Shown here one piece after another: positions 34,273-43,150 of a DNA stretch of 64,000 nt. The position numbers and the translations under genes were made by a program. The stretch lies in assembly GCF_900129215.1 (NCBI RefSeq), contig NZ_FQUQ01000003.1, positions 328,101-392,100 on the forward strand. The letters run 5' to 3'. Position 1 is the first letter of the stretch; each line of letters opens with the position of its first letter. Origin of the DNA: Pedobacter caeni (GTDB lineage Bacteria > Bacteroidota > Bacteroidia > Sphingobacteriales > Sphingobacteriaceae). Under the pieces are notes generated by a model. The model was not told the DNA's origin, did not search any database, and saw nothing but the letters and a program-made list of their open reading frames with translations.

Positions 34273-35913
34273 ATGAATATCGCACTGGCCCAGCTCAATT
34301 ATCACATTGGGAACTTTGAATACAATACCAAAAAAATAATCGACAACATCAACCTGGCGAAAGCAAAGGGAGCAGACCTGGTGGTCTTTGCAGAACTTGC
34401 AGTTTGCGGCTATCCGGCCCGTGATTTTCTGGAGTTTGATGAGTTTATTGAATTGTGCGAAACTGCAGCACAGGAAATTGCCTGTAGTTGTCAGGGGATT
34501 GCATGTATCATTGGCCTTCCTGTAAAAAATGATGTGCTTGCTGGTAAAGATTTATACAATGCGGCTTATTTTATTGAAGATGGACAGATCAAAAACCTCA
34601 TAAAAAAGGCTTTATTGCCTACCTATGATGTGTTTGACGAATACCGTTACTTTGAACCTGCCAGTCATTTTGAATGCATCAGCTTTAAAGGACAGAAGAT
34701 TGCTCTGACCATTTGTGAAGACCTTTGGAACATCAATAACAATCCTTTATACGCTTCCTCTCCAATGGATGAACTGATCCGTCAGAAGCCGGATATCATG
34801 ATCAATATTGCAGCCTCGCCTTTTTCTTATTGTCATGATGACGAAAGGGTAGTGGTGCTGTCAGACAATGCAAAGAAATACAAAATGCCATTATTGTATG
34901 TGAACCAGGTTGGTGCACAGACAGAGATCATCTTCGATGGTGGCTCGATGGTGTTTGATAAACATGGAAATCTGCTGGATGAAATGCCTTACTTTAAGGA
35001 GGAACTCCGTGTTTATGAAATGGAGGGCAATCAGTTCAAAGGATATGTGCCTGTTGAACACCAGGCTGCTCCGGATATTGAAGTGATCCACGAAGCACTG
35101 ATTCTGGGCATCAAAGATTATTTTACCAAATCGGGTTTCAGCAAAGCGGTATTAGGTCTTTCCGGAGGAATAGATTCTGCCATTGTATGCGCATTGGCTT
35201 GTCGTGCTTTAGGGCCGGAGAATGTAATGGCGGTACTGATGCCTTCAAAATACTCTTCAGATCACTCTATACAGGACGCGCTGGACCTGGTCAAAAACAT
35301 TGGCTGTAAACATGAGATCATTCCGATCAAAGAGGCAGCAGATGCCTTTGATCAGATGATGGCCCCTGCTTTTAATGGATTGCCTTTTAACCTGACCGAA
35401 GAAAATATCCAGGCCAGGTGCAGAGGGGTCATTGTGATGGCGATGTCCAATAAATTCGGCTATATCTTATTGAATACTTCCAACAAAAGTGAATGTGCGG
35501 TAGGTTATGGGACTTTATATGGAGACATGTGTGGCGCAATAGGGGTGATCGGGGATGTGTATAAAACCCAGGTTTATCAGCTGGCAGCCTATATCAATAA
35601 AGATGGAATTGTGATTCCTGAAAACTCCATTGTCAAACCACCTTCTGCAGAGTTAAGACCAGGACAAAAAGATTCCGATTCCCTTCCGGATTACGATATT
35701 CTCGATAAAATCCTGTTCCAATACATTGAACTGAAACAAAGTTCTTCTGCAATTATTGCACAGGGCTATGAGGAGGCATTGGTTCGAAGAATCATAAAGA
35801 TGGTAAATACGGCGGAATTTAAACGTTATCAAACTCCGCCGATCTTAAGGGTTTCGCCCAAAGCATTTGGAATGGGCAGAAGGATGCCGATTGTTGGAAA
35901 GTACCTTTCCTAA
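34273..35913 (+). CDS. nadE: Glutamine-dependent NAD+ synthetase
   Basis: NadE amidates nicotinic acid adenine dinucleotide to NAD+. The 546-residue two-domain enzyme has an N-terminal CN-hydrolase glutaminase with its Glu (FAELAVCGYPARDF), Lys (KKALLPTYDVFDEYRYF) and Cys (TICEDLWN). The C-terminal synthetase has the P-loop GLSGGIDSAIVCALA and the LxNTSNKSECAVGYGTLYGD region. All catalytic residues are present. The last 4 bp overlap the convergent VOC gene. Confidence 0.97.
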   Translation: MNIALAQLNYHIGNFEYNTKKIIDNINLAKAKGADLVVFAELAVCGYPARDFLEFDEFIELCETAAQEIACSCQGIACIIGLPVKNDVLAGKDLYNAAYFIEDGQIKNLIKKALLPTYDVFDEYRYFEPASHFECISFKGQKIALTICEDLWNINNNPLYASSPMDELIRQKPDIMINIAASPFSYCHDDERVVVLSDNAKKYKMPLLYVNQVGAQTEIIFDGGSMVFDKHGNLLDEMPYFKEELRVYEMEGNQFKGYVPVEHQAAPDIEVIHEALILGIKDYFTKSGFSKAVLGLSGGIDSAIVCALACRALGPENVMAVLMPSKYSSDHSIQDALDLVKNIGCKHEIIPIKEAADAFDQMMAPAFNGLPFNLTEENIQARCRGVIVMAMSNKFGYILLNTSNKSECAVGYGTLYGDMCGAIGVIGDVYKTQVYQLAAYINKDGIVIPENSIVKPPSAELRPGQKDSDSLPDYDILDKILFQYIELKQSSSAIIAQGYEEALVRRIIKMVNTAEFKRYQTPPILRVSPKAFGMGRRMPIVGKYLS

Positions 35914-36290
35914 GATTTTACTGAGGTGATCCACCAAACGTTACCTGTGGTGTCTTTAATGCCACAGGTACGTCCATAATCCTGATCGGATAACTCCATC
36001 ACGATGGCAGCTCCTGCATCAATGGCTTTATGGAAACTCTCGTCTGCATTGTCTACATAGACAAACAGATTTGATACTGCCGTTCCCCAGGGTTCCACTG
36101 CATCGCAATACATAATTGTACTACCTGAGATCTGCGCTTCTCCATGCATGAGTAAGCCGGTCTGATCTGCACGTGGGTGCTGAAGGGTAATCTCTGCATT
36201 AAATACCGCTTTAATAAAGTCTGTGAATTTTTGGGCGCCTTCCAGCATAAGGTATGGCATTACCGCCTGATGTTGTTTTGGAATATTCAT
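35910..36290 (-). CDS. VOC-superfamily (glyoxalase/PhnB-like) protein
   Basis: This 126-residue beta-alpha-beta protein of the vicinal-oxygen-chelate superfamily starts AVMPYLMLEGAQKFTDFIKAVF, contains HPRADQTGLLMHGEAQISGS, and ends DYGRTCGIKDTTGNVWWI. It is closest to PhnB/bleomycin-resistance-like proteins. The substrate cannot be told. It converges on nadE with a 4-bp overlap and lies downstream of an AraC regulator by 71 bp. Confidence 0.85.
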   Translation of the reverse strand: MNIPKQHQAVMPYLMLEGAQKFTDFIKAVFNAEITLQHPRADQTGLLMHGEAQISGSTIMYCDAVEPWGTAVSNLFVYVDNADESFHKAIDAGAAIVMELSDQDYGRTCGIKDTTGNVWWITSVKS

Positions 36291-36361
36291 GATGCTTTTT
36301 TTTGTTTATAACACAAATCTAAGGTCAGGTCGTGGGTTTAAATTGGAAAAACACGACATTC

Positions 36362-37174
36362 TTAAACCGTGATCCATTTTGTTCCTTCGGCTTTGCCGGA
36401 AAAATAAGCACCCGGATGATGCCCGGAAAATTCTTTAAAATCGTGGATAAAATGAGACTGGTCGTAATAACCACAATCGTAAGCAATGTCTGTTAGGGAA
36501 AGGGATTCTTTTTCCGGGTATTTCTGCAGTGCAGCCTGGAACCTGGCGATTCTGGTAAAGAGTTTAGGACTAAATCCCGTATGTTCCTTGAAATTGCGTT
36601 GAAATTGTCGCATGGACAGAAAACTGTCATCTGCCAGACGTTGTACATTGCTCATCCCATCGGTACTGATGATTTGCCGGATGGTTTCAGAAATTGCATG
36701 GTACTTTATTTTGCGCCGGGTGAGTCTCGATTCCAGAAACTGAGTAATGATGGCTATCCTGTGCTGGTTGTCCCGGGCCAGCATCATTTTCTCTTCCAGT
36801 TCTTTCCCTGCAGTGCCGAGAATGGTTCCGGTATCGATCATTTCGTTGGTCAGGGCAAGGGCAGGGATTCCAAAGAGTTCGGCAAGGGCAAAAGGATAGA
36901 GGTATACCCCGAATATCCCAAAGTGCTGATCAATTGAAAATCTTTTGAATTGTTGTGAAGGCCCTGATATTCCGGAAGAGAAGGAGGTTGCCTGCTGCTC
37001 ATTGTTCAGGAGTTCATCAAAAATACCCTGATAATGAAAAACCATTTCTATACATCCATCTGCCATGGTACGGTGGATGTAAGGTGCTCCGGAAAAACTT
37101 TCCATTTCCAATACCCAGAAACAGCGGACCAGTCCGGCGAGTTTTTCTGAAGGAGCAATGCTGAAGTATTTCAT
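36362..37174 (-). CDS. AraC-family transcriptional regulator
   Basis: This 270-residue protein has an N-terminal sensing domain (CFWVLEMES..., YLYPFALAELFGIPA) and two helix-turn-helix motifs at the C-terminus: VQRLADDSFLSMRQFQRNFKEHTGFSP and DIAYDCGYYDQSHFIHDFKEF (each split here from the longer domain). The class binds small ligands and activates neighbouring genes. The VOC gene immediately downstream on the same strand is the obvious candidate target, but no operator is visible. Confidence 0.93.
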   Translation of the reverse strand: MKYFSIAPSEKLAGLVRCFWVLEMESFSGAPYIHRTMADGCIEMVFHYQGIFDELLNNEQQATSFSSGISGPSQQFKRFSIDQHFGIFGVYLYPFALAELFGIPALALTNEMIDTGTILGTAGKELEEKMMLARDNQHRIAIITQFLESRLTRRKIKYHAISETIRQIISTDGMSNVQRLADDSFLSMRQFQRNFKEHTGFSPKLFTRIARFQAALQKYPEKESLSLTDIAYDCGYYDQSHFIHDFKEFSGHHPGAYFSGKAEGTKWITV

Positions 37175-37207
37175 AAAAGATAAGCCTCAGCCTAAAGTTA
37201 ATAATTT

Positions 37208-38830
37208 TTAAGGAGCCTTTTTAACCCATTTTTTGTAGGGAATAATCAAGGCTAATAACACCGCAGTAAGGGAGAACAGTTTTGCAATCAGATCGCCGTT
37301 TTGTACATAAAAAGTAAGGTCACTGTTCAGGTTGATGTCTGCTTTTAAAGCAGTGCGTGTCCACCATTTGCTTTGCTTCACGATATTTCCCTTCTGGTCG
37401 ATAAAAGCGGAGATTCCGGTGTTGGCCGAACGGACTACCCATCTTCTGGTTTCTATGGCTCTTAATTTGGCGTATAAGAGGTGTTGATCTTTTCCTGACG
37501 TATTTCCCCACCAGCCATCATTGGTGATGATAGCGATGAACTGAGCACCTTCCTTAACAGATCTGCCGATCCAGTCGCCCCATAAAGATTCATAACAGAT
37601 GACCGGGGCTACGCCAATGCCACTTTGCGCATACATCACCGCAGGGTTGTCCTGCCAGCCCCATCCGCTCACCGTGCCGCCCAGCTGGGCAAATACAGGT
37701 TTTAAAAATGCCAATGCTGTTGGGAAAGGCATTTTCTCCACCCCAGGAACCAGCTTTGATTTATGGTAGAACTGTACATTGGCAGAGTTCTCTACCTGCA
37801 TGGCCGTATTGTAGTTGTCGTAATAAATGCCACTGTTTTCATCAAACTTGGCGCTGATGGTCTTGGCCTCATTGTATCTTTTGATGCTCTCAATTCCGGT
37901 AATCAGGGTTCCGTTTTTGTATTTGGAGAGGAAATCCTGAAGTTGTACATAATCCGGATTGCTTCTGATCCGTTCCTCATCACTGTAGTTCGGGATGGCC
38001 GTTTCCGGCCAGATGAAATACTCTGTATTGACTTGTCCGACAGAATCAGAAAGGCTGCTCAGGGTTCGCATTTGTTCCTGCGGAGAAATCCCGCCCAGCT
38101 TCTGATAAGGATCAATATTTGGCTGTACCGTAACCACGTTTACAGGAAGTGTTTTTTCTTCGTAATTGGCGTACCTGACCAATGAGCAGGTAACAGGGAT
38201 CAGGATCACCAGGACCAGTACGATCAGCGGCCTGAATTTCAGGTATCCTGTCTGGGTTCTGAAAGCCTGATAAGCTTCAAAAGCCAGGATGTTGCTGATC
38301 AGAATCCATAGGGAACCACCGTAGATCCCCGTATATTCATACCACTGGATGAGCTGATGGCTCGCTGCAAAGCCATTTCCAAGGGTCATCCATGGAAAGG
38401 CCAGGTCCCAGGTCTGGTGCAGGTATTCCATGCTGATCCAGAAGCTGATGAGCCCGGTATAAGCAAGCCATTTAGAGGTATACCGGTTTAAGCGATAATA
38501 CAGCCAGAAGGCGAAGGTCATCAGCAATGCCCCTAATCCATAAGGGATCAGGGAAATTAAAAAAGCTACAAAGGCATTGTTATAGGCACTGATGGCATTA
38601 TATACCCAATAAATACAAGCCGTATTCCAAAGCAGGAACGTTAAGCCAGCCGTTAGAAAAACACGTTTTCCTTTTTTCTCTTTTTCGCTGCCGCTGATTT
38701 GTTTGATGGCGATCAGTAAAGGGACCATACCAATCAGTAACAAAGGGGCAGTATAAGGAATCGGCGGCCATGCCAGCCACATTAAAAAAGCGCTTGACAG
38801 TGCAAGGAGCGTCGTGTTTTTTGAATTCAT
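37208..38830 (-). CDS. lnt: Apolipoprotein N-acyltransferase
   Basis: Lnt adds the third acyl chain to lipoproteins at the inner membrane. The 540-residue protein has an N-terminal set of about six transmembrane helices (residues 6-215). A periplasmic nitrilase-fold domain with the Glu-Lys-Cys triad follows: FIWPETAIP, YHKSKLVPGVEKMPF and VICYESLWGD. A last helix lies near 510-528. With lspA at 43 kb this gives two of the three lipoprotein maturation enzymes in the window. It sits 28 bp downstream of the PH/SHOCT gene. Confidence 0.95.
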   Translation of the reverse strand: MNSKNTTLLALSSAFLMWLAWPPIPYTAPLLLIGMVPLLIAIKQISGSEKEKKGKRVFLTAGLTFLLWNTACIYWVYNAISAYNNAFVAFLISLIPYGLGALLMTFAFWLYYRLNRYTSKWLAYTGLISFWISMEYLHQTWDLAFPWMTLGNGFAASHQLIQWYEYTGIYGGSLWILISNILAFEAYQAFRTQTGYLKFRPLIVLVLVILIPVTCSLVRYANYEEKTLPVNVVTVQPNIDPYQKLGGISPQEQMRTLSSLSDSVGQVNTEYFIWPETAIPNYSDEERIRSNPDYVQLQDFLSKYKNGTLITGIESIKRYNEAKTISAKFDENSGIYYDNYNTAMQVENSANVQFYHKSKLVPGVEKMPFPTALAFLKPVFAQLGGTVSGWGWQDNPAVMYAQSGIGVAPVICYESLWGDWIGRSVKEGAQFIAIITNDGWWGNTSGKDQHLLYAKLRAIETRRWVVRSANTGISAFIDQKGNIVKQSKWWTRTALKADINLNSDLTFYVQNGDLIAKLFSLTAVLLALIIPYKKWVKKAP

Positions 38831-38858
38831 CGGGGATATTGTCGTTCTGCCTGTTGGA

Positions 38859-39509
38859 TTAGAAATTGTCTAGTACGTCTGCTTTTTTCGCCTCGTATTC
38901 TTCAAGGGTAATCAGTTGTTTATCATACAGCGTTTTCAGTTTCCTTAATTTGATCGTAGTTTCATCCTCAGGTTCTTCAACAGGAGCAGGGGGTACAACA
39001 GGCGCAGGAGGGATGAACGCTACCGGTTCTTCTACCACTTTAGGCTCAGGAATGGTATTTACAGTCACCGGAGAAGTCGAAGAACGCCTTTCTTCCAGCT
39101 CTATCTGACGTTGTTGTTCTTTAAACTCTGCCAGTTGTTCATGCGCAGCCTGGTATAGTTTACGGGCCTGTACTTTAGGAATGTATTCTGTAATGATGTT
39201 TTCTCCATGTGTAGGCACACAGATGAATTTAGAACCGAATATTTCTTCTTTAAAAGAGATCTCTTTGATCGTTTTCCAGGAGATGTCTTTGAAGTTCATG
39301 GTGATTCCGAAATTACCCGGCTCGCAATAGAAAATACGTTTGTTACTTACTGCAATGCAGGTAGGAAGCAAATTTACTGCTGGTCTTTTTTGTACCGCCA
39401 TATAAATCAGTTCTTCATTTGCACTGAGCATATCATTTAATTTTCCCAATACTTTTTCAACAGCCTTAGGATCTTGTTCGTCACTTAAAAATCTATCAAT
39501 TAATATCAT
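38859..39509 (-). CDS. PH-domain and SHOCT-domain protein
   Basis: This is a 216-residue cytosolic protein. Residues about 25-115 look like a bacterial PH (YokE-like) domain: LLPTCIAVSNKRIFYCEPG and ISWKTIKEISFKEEIFGSKF. A Pro/Val/Glu-rich linker (about 145-185) leads to a C-terminal SHOCT helix pair (KLRKLKTLYDKQLITLEEYEAKK). SHOCT often marks oligomerisation or protein interaction, and its partner here is unknown. It lies between rsmI and lnt, all on the minus strand. Confidence 0.82.
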   Translation of the reverse strand: MILIDRFLSDEQDPKAVEKVLGKLNDMLSANEELIYMAVQKRPAVNLLPTCIAVSNKRIFYCEPGNFGITMNFKDISWKTIKEISFKEEIFGSKFICVPTHGENIITEYIPKVQARKLYQAAHEQLAEFKEQQRQIELEERRSSTSPVTVNTIPEPKVVEEPVAFIPPAPVVPPAPVEEPEDETTIKLRKLKTLYDKQLITLEEYEAKKADVLDNF

Positions 39510-39546
39510 GTTAATGCGTTTTTTATAATACTATCAAAAATTGAAC

Positions 39547-40254
39547 CTATTTATCTTTTTCATATCTGGACTTCTTTACCTCCGTTTTGCCCGCAATACA
39601 AATCACAAATTCTCCTTTTAATATGTTGTTTTCAAAATGTGTTTTTATTTCCAGTAAAGTACCTCTTACAGTCTCCTCGTACATTTTTGTCAGCTCCCTG
39701 CTTACAGATGCCTGACGGTCTTCCCCGCAATATTCGGCAAACTCTTCCAGGGTTTTCAATAAGCGGTGCGGACTTTCGTACAGGATGATGGTACGGTCTT
39801 CCTCTGCCAGTTTCTTGAAGCGGGTTTGTCTGCCTTTTTTTACAGGCAGAAAGCCTTCAAATATAAAAGAATCAGATGGAAGTCCGGAGTTGACCAATGC
39901 GGGAACAAAAGCCGTTGCCCCTGGTAAACATTCTACAGCCAGGTCATGCTTGATGGCTTCCCTTACCAGGAAAAATCCAGGATCAGAAATCGCAGGGGTA
40001 CCTGCATCAGAGATCAGGGCTACATTTTTTCCTTCCTTTAGAAACTTAATGATTTCCGAAGTCGCCTGATGCTCATTGTGTTGATGGTGTGAATATGCCT
40101 TTTTATCGATGCCGAAATGCTTCAGCATGGGAGCGCTGGTCCGGGTATCTTCAGCCAGAATCACATCGGCCTCTTTTAAGATTCTTATCGCCCTGAAGGT
40201 CATATCCTCAAGGTTGCCTATTGGCGTGGGAACAAGAAATAGTTTGCCTTCCAT
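39547..40254 (-). CDS. rsmI: 16S rRNA (cytidine-1402-2'-O)-methyltransferase
   Basis: RsmI methylates the 2'-O of C1402 in 16S rRNA using SAM. The 235-residue tetrapyrrole-methylase-fold enzyme has LVPTPIGNLEDMTFRAI at the N-terminus, ADVILAEDTRTSAPML, VALISDAGTPAISDPGF, PGATAFVPALVNSGLPSD and a C-terminal ESPHRLLKTLEEF. It is divergent from serS. The protein is somewhat shorter than E. coli RsmI at the C-terminus, as usual in this phylum. Confidence 0.96.
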   Translation of the reverse strand: MEGKLFLVPTPIGNLEDMTFRAIRILKEADVILAEDTRTSAPMLKHFGIDKKAYSHHQHNEHQATSEIIKFLKEGKNVALISDAGTPAISDPGFFLVREAIKHDLAVECLPGATAFVPALVNSGLPSDSFIFEGFLPVKKGRQTRFKKLAEEDRTIILYESPHRLLKTLEEFAEYCGEDRQASVSRELTKMYEETVRGTLLEIKTHFENNILKGEFVICIAGKTEVKKSRYEKDK

Positions 40255-40310
40255 AGTTATTTTTTTCGTGATGCGGTACCAAAGGGGCTCGCAAAGACGA
40301 GTTAAGTTAT

Positions 40311-40318
40311 TATCTTTG
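40311..40318 (+). promoter_or_regulatory. -7 promoter element TATCTTTG upstream of serS
   Basis: Exact TAnnTTTG match 16 nt before the serS ATG. No T-box or other leader is present. Confidence 0.5.
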
Positions 40319-40334
40319 TTTAAAAAATAAAATA

Positions 40335-41606
40335 ATGTTGCAAGTTAACTATATCCGCGAAAATAGAGAGAAAGTTTTAGAACGACTGTCTGTCCGTAAT
40401 TTCAAACAGCCTGAATTGGTGGATGAAATTATTAAAATTGATGAAGAGCGTAGACAAGCTCAAACCTCCTTGGACTCCCTTTCCGCTATCGCAAATTCCA
40501 GTGCTAAACAAATTGGTGAGCTGATGCGTAATGGTAAAAAAGAGGAAGCGGATGTATTGAAATCGGAAACTACAGCAAACAAAGAGCAGATCAAAAACCT
40601 TTCTGATGTACTGACTGATGCAGAAGCTAAATTACACAGCCTGATTGTGCAATTGCCCAACCTGCCTCATGAATCCGTACCTACCGGAGCTACACCAGAG
40701 GAAAACGAAGTGGTATTGGTACATGGTGAGCCTGCAGTATTGGGCGAAAACGCCTTGCCACATTGGGAACTGACTGCCAGATATGATATTATAGATTTTG
40801 AACTGGGTACAAAAATTGCCGGTGCTGGTTTTCCTGTGTATAAAGGAAAAGGAGCACGTTTGCAAAGGGCATTGATCAATTTCTTTCTGGACCGTGCAGT
40901 AGATGCAGGTTACAGAGAGATGCAGGTTCCTTTGTTGGTTAATGAAGCTTCAGGATTTGGTACAGGTCAGCTGCCGGATAAAGAAGGGCAAATGTATCAT
41001 GCCGGAATAGACAATTTATACCTGATTCCTACAGCTGAAGTTCCGGTAACGAATTTATACCGTGATGTGATCCTGAAAGAAGAAGAACTTCCGGTTAAAA
41101 ACACGGCATATACCCCATGTTTCCGTCGCGAGGCTGGTTCTTATGGAGCGCATGTAAGGGGTCTGAACCGTTTACACCAGTTTGATAAAGTGGAATTGGT
41201 ACAGGTAGTTCATCCGGAAACATCATACGATGTACTGGAACAAATGAGCAGCTATGTACAATCCTTATTAAAGGACCTTGGCCTTCATTACAGGGTCTTG
41301 AACCTATGTGGTGGGGATATGGGATTTGTTGCCGCTAAAACTTACGATATGGAGGTTTGGAGTGCTGCGCAGCAACGCTGGTTAGAGGTTTCCTCAGTTT
41401 CCAACTTCGAAACTTACCAGAGTAACCGTTTAAAATTAAGGTTCAAAGGAGCTACAGGGAAAACACAACTGGCACACACCTTAAACGGAAGTGCATTGGC
41501 TTTACCACGTATTGTGGCTTCTATCCTGGAGAATAACCAGACCGATAAAGGAATTAAGATTCCTGAGGTTCTGGTAAAATATACCGGATTTGAATATATT
41601 GACTAA
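40335..41606 (+). CDS. serS: Serine-tRNA ligase
   Basis: SerRS charges tRNA-Ser. The 423-residue class II enzyme has an N-terminal tRNA-binding coiled coil (about residues 25-105). Motif 2 is in CFRREAGSYGAHVRGLNRLH and the later FDKVELVQV, and motif 3 is in LNGSALALPRIVASILEN. The TGTGQLPDKEGQ-like region reads FGTGQLPDKEGQMY. It is a single gene between its own promoter box and a bidirectional terminator. Confidence 0.97.
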   Translation: MLQVNYIRENREKVLERLSVRNFKQPELVDEIIKIDEERRQAQTSLDSLSAIANSSAKQIGELMRNGKKEEADVLKSETTANKEQIKNLSDVLTDAEAKLHSLIVQLPNLPHESVPTGATPEENEVVLVHGEPAVLGENALPHWELTARYDIIDFELGTKIAGAGFPVYKGKGARLQRALINFFLDRAVDAGYREMQVPLLVNEASGFGTGQLPDKEGQMYHAGIDNLYLIPTAEVPVTNLYRDVILKEEELPVKNTAYTPCFRREAGSYGAHVRGLNRLHQFDKVELVQVVHPETSYDVLEQMSSYVQSLLKDLGLHYRVLNLCGGDMGFVAAKTYDMEVWSAAQQRWLEVSSVSNFETYQSNRLKLRFKGATGKTQLAHTLNGSALALPRIVASILENNQTDKGIKIPEVLVKYTGFEYID

Positions 41607-41662
41607 GTCCTTTGAATAGAGACCAAGTCCCGTTTAGTTGTAAAGCTGCTTAGCGAATAAAT

Positions 41663-41698
41663 AAAAAAAACCTTCTCCATTACGGGGAAGGTTTTTTT
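41663..41698. terminator. Bidirectional terminator after serS
   Basis: AAAAAACCTTCTCC pairs with GGGGAAGGTTTTTT around ATTAC with one G-T pair. It lies between serS and the convergent small gene at 41720. Confidence 0.92.
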
Positions 41699-41719
41699 AT
41701 TCATCGGTAGATGAGAATA

Positions 41720-42034
41720 TTATAGTATTAAGATCAGCAACAGGATGATGATGATGATTGCTCCTACAGAAAGATAGACTCCACCGCCTAAAGCTTTAGA
41801 TTGCTTTTTAAGCTCTCTTAATTCTTTACGCAGTTCTTTTTTCTCTGCTCTGGACAAATTCGATTTGTCCATTGATTTGATTTCCTCTACCCGTTCTGTG
41901 ATTCTTTTTAACTGTGCTTGTTGTTCAACAGTCATCTCCGTTTTGTTCTTTTCGGATTTGTCTGATGCCATAACGGTGTTTGCGCTAACGCCCAACATAA
42001 AAATTAAGGCCAGTGAGTAAATGAATTTTTTCAT
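41720..42034 (-). CDS. Small exported protein with C-terminal helix
   Basis: This is a 104-residue protein starting at ATG 42034 (MKKFIYSLALIF). The frame is open further upstream, but only this start gives a signal peptide (about residues 1-20, cleavage near VMAS). The middle is highly charged (Lys/Glu/Arg, coiled-coil-like: RITERVEEIKSMDKSNLSRA). The protein ends with a glycine-containing stretch and a Val/Ile/Leu-only helix (about 85-104), which could insert in a membrane. I recognise no family. Similar small proteins with this layout are common in Bacteroidota. Confidence 0.75.
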   Translation of the reverse strand: MKKFIYSLALIFMLGVSANTVMASDKSEKNKTEMTVEQQAQLKRITERVEEIKSMDKSNLSRAEKKELRKELRELKKQSKALGGGVYLSVGAIIIIILLLILIL

Positions 42035-42067
42035 GTGATTAGGTTTTGTGATTTCTGTATAAATAAC

Positions 42068-42102
42068 AAAAAACCTACCAAAAATGATTGGTAGGTCTTT
42101 TT
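42068..42102. terminator. Intrinsic terminator upstream of the small exported protein
   Basis: AAAAAACCTACC pairs with GGTAGGTCTTTTT. In the minus direction it lies 140 bp beyond the SIMPL-domain gene, so it probably ends that transcript and isolates the small gene downstream. Confidence 0.75.
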
Positions 42103-42242
42103 GAGGAGATCTCAAAGCAGAGATCATCGCTTTTTTGCTATGTATAAGCCGTATAGCTGAAGAATATATTTTTAATGTTTAGCGCTTTGAAGCCCCTTTA
42201 GAGAGTACCTAGGCTTTAAACTGTATACTCTTACAGTCATTA

Positions 42243-42944
42243 TTACTTGATCTCAAACACGGTATTCATGGTGTAGTTCAATTTGATTTTCTTGAAATCA
42301 ATTTCCGGAGCTCCACCCATGGCATCTGCACTTTCGCCTTTCATCATCATCACATTAGCACGGTACATTGGCTGAGGATAAGATTCATTGTTTACTTCCT
42401 GAATGTCGATGATGCTTCCCAATTGATTACCTAATGCTTCTACCAGATAAGCGGCTTTGGCTTTTGCTGCCTGAAGTGCTTTGATTTTAAGCTCTTTCTT
42501 TAAGCTTTCAATTTTAGAGTAGTCATAGCTGTCAATATTGGTATAAGCGATACCTTTAGGATCTACTGAACCAATCAGTTCATTCCATTTGTTCAGGTCA
42601 GTTACTTTTAAGCGGTATTGTTTGCTTACTAAGAAGTCAGGATTTTTCTTTTTCTCAGCAACGCTGTAACCTGACAGATTATTGATCGTTAGGTTTTCTT
42701 TGGCAATACCTGCATCCTGAACAGCTTTAAACAACTGACTTTCCAGGGTAGTGATTTCTACTTTTTTCTTGCTATTGTTATCTTTAAGATATTCTTTTAA
42801 GGAGATGCTGATGTAAATGATATCAGGGGTAACCTCAGTTTCTGCAGATCCGCTCACACTTATTTTTTTTCTCAGATCTACTTGTTGAGCCATGGCACTT
42901 AAACTAAATAAGGCAACGAAGGCAAGGGCAAATAACTTTTTCAT
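42243..42944 (-). CDS. SIMPL-domain (DUF541) periplasmic protein
   Basis: This 233-residue exported protein has a signal peptide ending SAMAQ (about residue 19). A SIMPL/DUF541 domain follows: ISVSGSAETEVTPDIIYISISL, ALQAAKAKAAYLVEALGNQLG and SVAEKKKNPDFLVSKQYRLKV-like stretches (shown in parts). Family members such as YggE and BP26 are periplasmic, form rings, and are linked to stress, without a known enzyme activity. It is transcribed alone. Confidence 0.88.
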   Translation of the reverse strand: MKKLFALAFVALFSLSAMAQQVDLRKKISVSGSAETEVTPDIIYISISLKEYLKDNNSKKKVEITTLESQLFKAVQDAGIAKENLTINNLSGYSVAEKKKNPDFLVSKQYRLKVTDLNKWNELIGSVDPKGIAYTNIDSYDYSKIESLKKELKIKALQAAKAKAAYLVEALGNQLGSIIDIQEVNNESYPQPMYRANVMMMKGESADAMGGAPEIDFKKIKLNYTMNTVFEIK

Positions 42945-43094
42945 AATGTTGATTTTTCTTTTGTGTATTTGATAACAAGATGTAAATATCAGGTCAATTC
43001 CATATTACGGCATTAACAATTTACAGATTATTTCTTAACTGCTTCATTATTAAGGTGATTTTCTGCGAAAAATATTTATGGAATTTTGACTGTA

Positions 43095-43130
43095 AATAAA
43101 AAAGTCCGCAAAGCAAGCGCTTTACGGACT
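43095..43130 (-). terminator. Terminator of the ileS-dksA-like-lspA operon
   Basis: AGTCCGTAAAGC pairs with GCTTTGCGGACT on the minus strand around a four-base loop, followed by a T-rich run, 20 nt after the lspA stop. Confidence 0.88.
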
Positions 43131-43150
43131 GGTATTTTTTGATTGGATCT

